Positions 25,415 through 32,049 of a stretch of DNA of 36,014 bases are shown one piece after another (the first letter of the stretch is position 1; each line of letters starts with the position of its first letter). The stretch is from positions 1 through 36,014 of the forward strand of contig JAABSJ010000034.1 of the NCBI GenBank assembly GCA_011390515.1, read 5' to 3'. The position numbers and the translations under genes are program-made. Origin of the DNA: Oscillatoria sp. Lineage in GTDB: Bacteria; Cyanobacteriota; Cyanobacteriia; Cyanobacteriales; Laspinemataceae. The notes under the pieces are model-generated. The model did no database searches, had not been told where the DNA came from, and worked only from the letters and a program-made list of their open reading frames with translations.

Positions 25415-25636
25415 ATGACCCAGCAGGTTTGTCACTCGATGGATAAATTACAGCGTCAGGTGCGATCGTTAGTAGAATCAAAAATCCTCAAGCCCACAGA
25501 TAGCCTCTGGAAAATCGCTTTTCTCTATGGAGATGAATGGGCGTACTGGAAAAAAGAATTACTTGAATTTGGCTTTTCAATGAAAGATCCGGTGGTTCAT
25601 CTCTTAGCGGTAGAAACCTGGGAAGAAGACGAGTAG
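25415..25636 (+). CDS. Small hypothetical protein, conserved-looking
   Basis: A 73-residue protein with a good AGAGG ribosome-binding site 5 bases before the ATG. Its sequence (LQRQVRSLVESKILKPTDSLWKIAFLYGDEWAYWKKELLEFGFSM, split here by no stop or rare codon run) is rich in Trp, Leu and charged residues and ends in EEDE, like a folded helical protein. It has no membrane segment and no Cys pairs. An internal ATG at codon 9 (MDKLQRQ) could also serve as start. I do not recognise the function. It stands alone between the long non-coding region and the convergent FHA kinase gene. Confidence 0.6.
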   Translation: MTQQVCHSMDKLQRQVRSLVESKILKPTDSLWKIAFLYGDEWAYWKKELLEFGFSMKDPVVHLLAVETWEEDE

Positions 25637-25752
25637 GAGCTTAAGAATCAGGAGAACCGGGAAAAAACAGAGGAGCGATCGCCTGAGCCGTGATCGTTTA
25701 GCCCAGCTAGATCTGAAGGTTTTCGCTCATCTGTCCTCTCGAATATCCCTAT

Positions 25753-27000
25753 TTATAAACACTGGGATAAAGCCCTAGCCAGTTCCCCAGCGGTTTGATA
25801 GCGATCGCTCGGTTTGGATTCTGTGGCCTTTTCAATCGTCTCTCGGACTTGCGGAGTAATGCGCGGATCACCTTTGAGGTTAAACCCATAGCCCGAACCG
25901 CGAAGCTCAAAAAACTTCTGAGGACTCTCCCCAGTCAATAAAAAAATCAACGTAGCACCGATCGCATAAAGATCCGACTGAGTTAATGGCTCACCTCGGT
26001 TCTGTTCCGGTGCCGTATAATCTGGTGCGCCAATGCAAGTACCCAAGGGGGTGCCAATTTCCTTCACCGCGCCAAAATCCAGGACGATAATTCGATTATC
26101 CACCGTCCGCACCATCAAATTCGCCGGTTTGATATCCCGGTGAACGATGGGCGGACTTTGGGCATGAATATACTCCAATACCTCACAAGTTTGAATCATC
26201 CAATCGAGCGCCTGAGATAAAACAACCGGACCGCGCTGATAAACCCGCTGTTCCAAATCCTGACCGTGGATCATCGCCATTGCCAGATATTTTTTGCCCT
26301 CATCCACAAAAAAATCATAAAACTGCGGGACCCCGGGATGATTCAACCCCTTGAGGATCCGAGCTTCCCGCTCAAATAACTCCCTTGCCTTGGGAATGCG
26401 GGTCATATCCGCATTCATTTCCTTTAACACCAACATTTTGGGACGGGGGTTATTTTCCTCCGGAGGAACGAATGCCAGATAAGTCGTCCCCATTCCCCCT
26501 TGACCCAAAGTTTTCAAAATTTGATACTCTCGGATCTGCCGTTCCACCTGAATCGGTGCGCCGCAGTGAATGCAGAACAGGGTATTAGGGGGATTATTGG
26601 CATGAGTGCAAACCGGGGCCGCTGGGGCCAATGGGGCAGCCGGGGCCGCCTGAGAAACCGAGGGGTCCAGAATAAACTTTAACAGGGGACCTCCTCGGGC
26701 TAACTGAATCAGCGCCCCATGACTGAGGCGCGATCGCTCTACCGGGTGACCATTGACAAAGGTGCCATTGGTCCCATAATTGATCAACTGCCAGACTTTG
26801 CCGTGAGTGCTATCCTGGGTCAGATGTAACTCCAAATGCAGGCGAGACACGACCGGATTATCAAGCACTAGATCATTCTGTTCCGGCGATCGGCCAATGC
26901 GAATCACATCAGCATTGTCAAACCGCCACTGTTTAATCGGAGAATTCGTGTCGTCTACCAAAACCAGAGTAACCACTTCGGCAACTCCTCGAAACATCAT
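25753..27000 (-). CDS. FHA-zinc ribbon-Ser/Thr protein kinase
   Basis: A 415-residue signalling protein with three parts. Residues 8-112 are a forkhead-associated domain with its phosphothreonine-binding residues: GRS at 36-38, SRLH at 52-55 and NGTFVNG at 78-84. Residues 131-148 hold a Cys-rich ribbon ending in CIHCG. Residues 158-415 are a Hanks-type kinase: glycine loop GQGGMG at 166-171, catalytic Lys in VLKEM at 193, HRDIKPANL catalytic loop and DFGAVKE metal site. All catalytic residues are present. No membrane span is seen, so it is cytosolic. The next gene upstream on the same strand encodes a zinc ribbon-PP2C phosphatase, a natural opponent. The spacer holds a family A repeat, so co-transcription is uncertain. 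Confidence 0.94.
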   Translation of the reverse strand: MMFRGVAEVVTLVLVDDTNSPIKQWRFDNADVIRIGRSPEQNDLVLDNPVVSRLHLELHLTQDSTHGKVWQLINYGTNGTFVNGHPVERSRLSHGALIQLARGGPLLKFILDPSVSQAAPAAPLAPAAPVCTHANNPPNTLFCIHCGAPIQVERQIREYQILKTLGQGGMGTTYLAFVPPEENNPRPKMLVLKEMNADMTRIPKARELFEREARILKGLNHPGVPQFYDFFVDEGKKYLAMAMIHGQDLEQRVYQRGPVVLSQALDWMIQTCEVLEYIHAQSPPIVHRDIKPANLMVRTVDNRIIVLDFGAVKEIGTPLGTCIGAPDYTAPEQNRGEPLTQSDLYAIGATLIFLLTGESPQKFFELRGSGYGFNLKGDPRITPQVRETIEKATESKPSDRYQTAGELARALSQCL

Positions 27001-27051
27001 TGAAACTGAGCCTTATACCAAACCTGGGTATCAACAGTCGTTTTTATAGAG

Positions 27052-27108
27052 TAGCCCGCGCAGGCGGGCTTTGTCCCTGTAGCCCCACCCTTGAGGGTGT
27101 GGGTCTTT
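27052..27108. repeat. Double-hairpin repeat, family A copy 3
   Basis: AGCCCGCGCAGGCGGGCT hairpin plus GCCCCACCCTTGAGGGTGTGGG, between the PP2C gene and the FHA-kinase gene. Confidence 0.8.
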
Positions 27109-27161
27109 CTACAAGCGCACCGAAAGCCAAAACCCCCGCTTTCGGTACGCCTGCTGGCGGT

Positions 27162-29447
27162 TTACCGTTCGCGGACCAGAGCACGGACGGCGATCGCCGT
27201 AATATTATCGTGACCGTTATATTGATTCCCTAACTCAATTAACGCCTCAACCCCAGGCTCTAACGGCATTTCTGCATTCAGGAGGGGTTCGAGATGAGTC
27301 AAATAGTGAGTCTCTAACAAATCATTATCCGTCAGCCCATCAGAAGCCAGAATCAATAAAGTATCTTCCTCTATCTTAAAAAACTGCACATCGGGGCTGA
27401 CAAAATCCTCATTGCGAGGTCCCAGGGCCTGGGTGAGTTGGTAAGCATCGGGACGCAAGTAGGCCGTTTCCGGATCCACACCGCGCAGAATTTCCCGTTG
27501 CCCCACTTCATGATCCACCGTAACTTGCTGCAATCCCTGACGCCGAGTAAACCGATACAGCCGACTATCTCCCACATGAGCAACCGCTACATTCTGATCT
27601 TGAACCAACACCAACACCAGGGTTGTTCCCATCCGCCCACTGCCCCCACGCTGTTCGGCTTGGTTAAGGTCATAAATCGCCTGATTGGCAAACAGCACCC
27701 CGGTGGAAATCACCTCTTGATCCGGTAAGCTATCCTGCCAATGGCGATGGAAATATTCCCGCAGCTTTTCCACCGCTAAGGCACTGGCGATTTCCCCGCC
27801 TTCATGTCCTCCCATGCCATCACAAAGAATGTAAAGTCCCTTGTACTGGGTTGAGAACGCTCTAGCACCCTGACGCTGCTTGACTTGGGTTTCAATGCCA
27901 AAATCGTCTTCGTTATGGGTGCGTTGTCGTCCAATATCCGTCTGTCCCGATGCTTCGAGGCTTTCTAACAGAATCGGCATGACCATTGTTGGACTATCGT
28001 CCAGATCTAGATTATCGGAGATTGCGCCCAGAGAAATCGGGTCATAAGAGGGGGAACTGATGGGAGTTGGCGGTTGGAGTTGAGATTGCAGGGTTTCCAG
28101 GCGCGATCGCAACCCTTCCACACTGTCCCACTCGGCTTCAAGTAATTCTGCCACCACCTGTTGTAATTCAGAACTCTCATCCTCTTCTGTCTCCGGTGTC
28201 AGTTGGGCTGAATTCAACAGAGTTTGCCAAAACTCTCCCACTGCCGTGAACCGGGGGGTGGTATCGGGCAAGTCGGGATATAACCGTTGCAGACACAAAA
28301 TTTGGTCTTCTACATCGAGGCGGAGATTTTGCGGTTCCAGTAAACTTTGCCGACAGTGCCAGGGTTCTAATCCGATCCAGAGTTCCGTCACTTCCTGCAA
28401 CCAGTGCAGAATTTGGGAGGGAAGGATGGAGTTTGTCTGGACATATTCGAGGAGGAATGGTTGGGTGGAACGGTCTTCTAAGAGGAGGACCCGGCGATCG
28501 CCCCAGTGCCATGCATCATGGATCGCCGGAACGATCGCGTAAAATTGGGAGTGGAGGGCCAGATAGGCTTTGGCGATCGCCGGAATTGCTAGGGCCCAAG
28601 CGGGAGTCGGATTATCCTGGCGATCGGGGCTTTCTACAGGGTGAGAACTCAACGCCAATAGGGGCGATTGTTGCAAGGGAACGCAGTCCAGTACCTTGAC
28701 CTGAATTTCCCCCTGGTTGAGTTGATTTAAGGGTAAATCGTCCAAGAGTTGATAGCGGTCATCTTCGTCTAAAAAGGACCCCGCAGGCAAAATCTCCTCG
28801 GTTTCCTCGGGGATTTCTAATGCTGTTGCCGCAGGGATTACCGTTGCGGATTGTTCTTCAGAAATCGCAGTGTCCGGGATATCCAAATCCGTCTGTTCTA
28901 TTGCCGGTTCAGTCTCCGGGGAGGATTCCTCCAGGGTGGTGACTTCGGAGGTTTCTATGTCCGCCTCAATCTCTTGGGTTTCCGAGGGTTCTGTACTTTC
29001 TTGGACTTGTTCAAGCACTTCCGACAGACTGGTAATGGTATCAACGTCGGAAGTCTCAGGGGAAGTTTCAGAGGAAGTTTCAGAGGAAGTCTCAGAAACT
29101 TCTGGCGCTGTCTCTACCTCGGATTCTATCTCTGATTCCTCCGGGATATCAGTTTCCAGGGGTTCCGAGACGGATGCTACCGCCATTTCCATCGTCGGCA
29201 TGGTGGCTACAGATACGGATTCTTCAACCTCTGCGGCAACATCCTGACTTTCAGGTACTCGTGGGCGATCGACGATCGCCAGCCAAATTTGCCCCGTGAT
29301 GGCACCGCAATTATGGCAGTTTAAATCACTGGCAAGCACCGGGGTTCCACATTCCCCACAGGATTTATGGGTTAGGGACATCCCACATTTTTGACAAAAC
29401 TTGTTAGAGTTGGGGTTCTCGAAATGGCATTTAGGGCAGACAAGCAT
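27162..29447 (-). CDS. Zinc ribbon-PP2C Ser/Thr phosphatase
   Basis: About 761 residues from the ATG at 29447 (MLVCPKCHFENPNS); the frame extends 13 codons to a TTG, which is less likely. Two zinc ribbons open the protein (Cys pairs at 4/7 and 18/21, then 30/33 and 44/47). An acidic Ser/Thr/Glu-rich linker of about 150 residues follows, including a 12-bp DNA repeat (29050-29097) coding SETS units. A middle region of about 250 residues is unassigned. The last 240 residues are a PP2C phosphatase with its metal-binding motifs: TDIGRQRTHNED, DGMGGHEGGE, VAHVGDSRLYR, ASDGLTDND and GHDNITAIAV. It dephosphorylates Ser/Thr proteins; the adjacent FHA-kinase is the likely counterpart. Confidence 0.92.
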   Translation of the reverse strand: MLVCPKCHFENPNSNKFCQKCGMSLTHKSCGECGTPVLASDLNCHNCGAITGQIWLAIVDRPRVPESQDVAAEVEESVSVATMPTMEMAVASVSEPLETDIPEESEIESEVETAPEVSETSSETSSETSPETSDVDTITSLSEVLEQVQESTEPSETQEIEADIETSEVTTLEESSPETEPAIEQTDLDIPDTAISEEQSATVIPAATALEIPEETEEILPAGSFLDEDDRYQLLDDLPLNQLNQGEIQVKVLDCVPLQQSPLLALSSHPVESPDRQDNPTPAWALAIPAIAKAYLALHSQFYAIVPAIHDAWHWGDRRVLLLEDRSTQPFLLEYVQTNSILPSQILHWLQEVTELWIGLEPWHCRQSLLEPQNLRLDVEDQILCLQRLYPDLPDTTPRFTAVGEFWQTLLNSAQLTPETEEDESSELQQVVAELLEAEWDSVEGLRSRLETLQSQLQPPTPISSPSYDPISLGAISDNLDLDDSPTMVMPILLESLEASGQTDIGRQRTHNEDDFGIETQVKQRQGARAFSTQYKGLYILCDGMGGHEGGEIASALAVEKLREYFHRHWQDSLPDQEVISTGVLFANQAIYDLNQAEQRGGSGRMGTTLVLVLVQDQNVAVAHVGDSRLYRFTRRQGLQQVTVDHEVGQREILRGVDPETAYLRPDAYQLTQALGPRNEDFVSPDVQFFKIEEDTLLILASDGLTDNDLLETHYLTHLEPLLNAEMPLEPGVEALIELGNQYNGHDNITAIAVRALVRER

Positions 29448-29596
29448 AGTAATATTCCAGTTCAGAAATTTAAGAGTTTTAATCAACTCGGATTTTTAAC
29501 GATCGCATCTTAATGTAGGATACTACCTGGATTTTAGCGTTCCTATCCCATCAAGTTCGCCCCCGCTAGAATTAGCCAAATTTCCCCCTCAAGGGG

Positions 29597-29648
29597 ACCC
29601 GCACCCTGAAGGGTGGGGCTATACGGACGAAGCCTGCCTACGCAGGCT
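29597..29648. repeat. Double-hairpin repeat, family A copy 4 (inverted)
   Basis: ACCCGCACCCTGAAGGGTGG, then a GCCTGC/GCAGGC hairpin, the reverse order of the other copies. It lies 31 bases beyond the tnpB stop and may mark the edge of the transposon. Confidence 0.75.
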
Positions 29649-29678
29649 GATTCAGAAAACAGTCTAGACCTGATACAT

Positions 29679-30830
29679 TTACGCGACATTTATCCGGCTA
29701 TTGCAGGACAATGCAACGATAGCACTATCGCCTTCAAAGGTGATAGAGGCGGTATCCCGCAAAGCTTTTAGAAAGATTCCAAAAGCACCGTTCCAGTCCC
29801 TGGGTAGAGTGAACCCGCACTTAGGACAGCGGAACACTTTTGAGCCACCTAGTTTGGAATGCACATGACCACAGTGAGTACAGGTTTTGCTGGTGTATTC
29901 TTCGGTCACATCTACAACTGTGGTTCCAGTTATTTCCGCTTGATGTCTCAGGGTTAGTTTGAATCGATAATGCGCCCATGTCAGCATTGCTCGGGCAGTC
30001 TTAGACCTAATTTTCCGCTTCGCCTTGGCAACCATGTTGGAAGTCTCGAAGGTTGGCAGAAAAATTAGGCTGTAGTTACGAGTCAAGTAGTGAGCAATTT
30101 GTTTATGGGCTTCATCAACTAGATTGCGGATTTTGGTTCTCATTCGTTGAGCCGCTTGCCTCATCCTTCGTCGTTTTGAGCGATTGGGTTCCTTGGCGAT
30201 TCTGCTCATTAAATCATCCAAATGTTGGCATAGCCGAGTAATGCGTCCAATATCTCCTGAGCCAAATTCTAAGAATCGTGAGCCATCAAAACCTGTCATA
30301 AAAGTTCTGACGCCCGGATCTAATGCAATCACGGCAGTGGCTTCAGTCGGTGTCATGGAAACAGGTTCAAGGAAAACCGCAAACCACCGCCCTTTGGAAA
30401 AGACTAACTGAGTCCCTTGGTCACAAGTTCTAGGAATAGGCTCAGAAGCCTTGAAAGTCAATCCTTTCGTCAGTCTTGGATACCAACTTCCTGAAGAGAA
30501 ATTAGCATCGTTAAACTTAATGGCTTGGGAACTGTCACGGCAACTTCTAAACCTTGCGTCAGAACTAGCGCTAAAAGCGAGATGGGCATCGAAGATTGCA
30601 TTTTGCCGGATGTGACAAGGCGTTTCTTTAACCCACGCAGGCAAATCACTCTGCATCACTTCATTGCGTAACTTCAGCTTGCTTAGTCGTTTACCGCTTT
30701 TCTGCAAAGCAATTGCTTGGTTGTAGCAGTATCGACAAGCCGCCAGCCATTTGCGCCAGACTTTATTTAGTTCGGGACTGGGGTAAATCCGGATCTTCCT
30801 TGACCTGAGTTTTGTATTTTCGCAGTCCAT
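29679..30830 (-). CDS. tnpB: TnpB family RNA-guided endonuclease (transposon-encoded)
   Basis: 383 residues from the ATG at 30830. The frame stays open upstream to 31394, but that extra 188-residue part is the tnpA gene read in another frame. The RuvC-like nuclease residues are all present: D171 in IALDPGVRTF, E262 in IFLPTFETS and D345 in LPRDWNGA. Between the last two sits a four-Cys zinc finger (317/320 and 335/338, CTHCG and CPKCG). TnpB proteins use an omega RNA, made from the 3' end of the element, to cut target DNA and help transposons persist. The nuclease therefore looks active. Residues 350-383 form a variable tail that would overlap the omega RNA. Confidence 0.93.
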   Translation of the reverse strand: MDCENTKLRSRKIRIYPSPELNKVWRKWLAACRYCYNQAIALQKSGKRLSKLKLRNEVMQSDLPAWVKETPCHIRQNAIFDAHLAFSASSDARFRSCRDSSQAIKFNDANFSSGSWYPRLTKGLTFKASEPIPRTCDQGTQLVFSKGRWFAVFLEPVSMTPTEATAVIALDPGVRTFMTGFDGSRFLEFGSGDIGRITRLCQHLDDLMSRIAKEPNRSKRRRMRQAAQRMRTKIRNLVDEAHKQIAHYLTRNYSLIFLPTFETSNMVAKAKRKIRSKTARAMLTWAHYRFKLTLRHQAEITGTTVVDVTEEYTSKTCTHCGHVHSKLGGSKVFRCPKCGFTLPRDWNGAFGIFLKALRDTASITFEGDSAIVALSCNSRINVA

Positions 30831-31356
30831 AGAGTCGGGAACTGAAGCAGTGGAGGATGGCGAGGATGTCCTCAACCATTTCTCGTTCTGGGCTGAGACT
30901 TGTCTCGTTGAGAACCACGAGTTCGCACCTGTTTTGCTCACAGAGCCATCGAAACAAGTCAAAGCCGAATCTTGCCAGTCGGTCTTTGTGGGCAACGACA
31001 ACCATGCGGACATCTCCTGACAAGACCTGTCCCAGTAGGGCAAGCATTTTCTTTCTTTTGAAGTTGAGTCCGCCTCCGATTTCCGAGACGACTTCTGCTT
31101 CGGGGTAGAGGGCTGACAGTGCGGCAACCTGGCGGGTGAGGTCGGGTTGTTGGGCGCGACTACTAACTCTGGCGTATATGGCGACTTTACGTTTGTCGCT
31201 GCCTGATTTGGCGGCATAAGACTCGACGTTGTATCGCCGCTGCCCAGAGGGGGTTCTGATGGTTTCGATTGAGCCATCTTCATCCCATCTGCGAAGTGTT
31301 CTTTCGTGGACCCCAAGGATTTGGGCCGCTTCCTTGGGCTTGACATATCTGGCAAT
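30763..31356 (-). CDS. tnpA: IS607-type serine recombinase TnpA, apparent ATT start
   Basis: About 197 residues. A MerR-like helix-turn-helix opens the protein (RYVKPKEAAQILGVHERTLRRW, given here in part), followed by the serine recombinase domain with the nucleophile region YARVSSRAQQ at 61-70, AHKDRLARFGF and SPEREMVEDILAILHCFSSR. Family members begin with Met just before RYVKP; here that codon is ATT (31354-31356), with a well-spaced GAGGA 7 bases upstream and an in-frame stop 10 codons before. No ATG, GTG or TTG lies between. Either ATT is used as a rare start or a point mutation has weakened the gene. An internal ATG at 31047 would lack the catalytic serine. Confidence 0.85.
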   Translation of the reverse strand: MARYVKPKEAAQILGVHERTLRRWDEDGSIETIRTPSGQRRYNVESYAAKSGSDKRKVAIYARVSSRAQQPDLTRQVAALSALYPEAEVVSEIGGGLNFKRKKMLALLGQVLSGDVRMVVVAHKDRLARFGFDLFRWLCEQNRCELVVLNETSLSPEREMVEDILAILHCFSSRLYGLRKYKTQVKEDPDLPQSRTK

Positions 31357-31432
31357 AGGTTTGTCCTCAAATCTTTTCGCCTATTGTACCGCATTGCCCT
31401 AAGATGTTTAACTAATCTGCGATTAAATTAAA

Positions 31433-31503
31433 CTCTTGCAAAATTCCGGATTGATCCCCCCAACCCCCCTTAAGAAGGGGGGCTTTTTATAATTTTGCAA
31501 GAG
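31433..31503. repeat. Nested inverted repeat with inner C/G hairpin
   Basis: Outer arms CTCTTGCAAAATT (31433-31445) and its exact reverse complement (31491-31503) enclose a hairpin CCCCCCTT-AAG-AAGGGGGG (31464-31482) followed by CTTTTT. The design parallels the element at 214-323. It could also stop plus-strand transcripts. Confidence 0.75.
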
Positions 31504-31520
31504 GTCTTCTGTAAAAACCC

Positions 31521-31790
31521 TTAAAACGCTTGGATCCATTCCTTGACCTCGTATTCGGTCCAAATCCCATTTTTCCAATAAGGGTCACCCTCGACTGCCT
31601 CACGGACGGTTTGTTCATCGGGGGCTTCATAAATCCCAAACACTTTAGTGACATCTTGGGTTGGACCCAGGGTAATCACTAAACCCGCTGCTTTTTGGGC
31701 GCTAATTCCATCCAGATGGGCTTGTCGATAAGGGGCGCGTTTTTCCAGCACATCTTCGCAGTAGCTGCCCCACATTACATACTTCGGCAT
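31521..31790 (-). CDS. YciI family protein
   Basis: An 89-residue protein with the YCII-related fold pattern: KYVMWGSYCEDVLEKRAPYRQAHLDG at the N-terminus, with the conserved His in the RxxHL-type segment, then GPTQDVTKVFGIYEAPDEQTVREAVEGDPY and a closing EVKEW. The conserved Asp in DPY at about residue 70 is part of the putative active site of the family. Biochemical function is unclear for most members; they are small dimers of ferredoxin-like fold. It is a single gene between the transposon and pheT. Confidence 0.85.
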   Translation of the reverse strand: MPKYVMWGSYCEDVLEKRAPYRQAHLDGISAQKAAGLVITLGPTQDVTKVFGIYEAPDEQTVREAVEGDPYWKNGIWTEYEVKEWIQAF

Positions 31791-31865
31791 GGTTTAATTT
31801 CTGAGAGTAGATTGACAATTGAACCGTTATATGGGGTTTCCCAGTGTTATAAGGTACATTTTTTT

Positions 31866-31920
31866 GGAGTGCGAGCATCTTGCTCGCTATTTTAGAAAGC
31901 GAGCAAGATGCTCGCACTCC
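31866..31920. repeat. 23-bp perfect hairpin
   Basis: GGAGTGCGAGCATCTTGCTC (31866 on, 23 bases to 31888) pairs exactly with 31898-31920 across a 9-base loop. AT-rich T5/A5 runs flank it, so it can act as a terminator on both strands between pheT and the YciI gene. Confidence 0.85.
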
Positions 31921-31980
31921 CAAAAATATCTGTACCCCACAAGTCCGGGAACCGTTATATCCCGAGGAATAGGTAAGTCT

Positions 31981-32018
31981 AACCAACAGTCGGGAGTATG
32001 CATTCCCGACTGTTGGTT
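31981..32018 (-). terminator. 15-bp perfect hairpin after pheT
   Basis: AACCAACAGTCGGGA (31981-31995) pairs exactly with 32004-32018 across an 8-base loop, 31 bases past the pheT stop. A true U-tract is lacking on the minus strand, so it may be a repeat rather than a terminator. Confidence 0.5.
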
Positions 32019-32049
32019 TTGGGGAATATGTCCCCGGGAGGATAGGCGG

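Larger units (their letters stand above)
29679..31356 (-). mobile_element. IS607-family transposon
   Basis: Consists of tnpA (serine recombinase) overlapping tnpB (RNA-guided nuclease family) by 68 bases, the gene order of IS607 elements. The exact ends cannot be seen because IS607 elements lack terminal inverted repeats. Coding ends are given as minimum limits. Confidence 0.88.

Noticed and set aside
25216-25446. 76-codon plus-strand frame overlapping the start of the small gene at 25415
   Set aside because: The downstream gene has a much better ribosome-binding site and protein-like composition; this frame does not.
30831-31394. 188-residue N-terminal extension of TnpB
   Set aside because: It is the antiphase reading of tnpA, with low-complexity Ser/Pro/Lys composition and no domain pattern.
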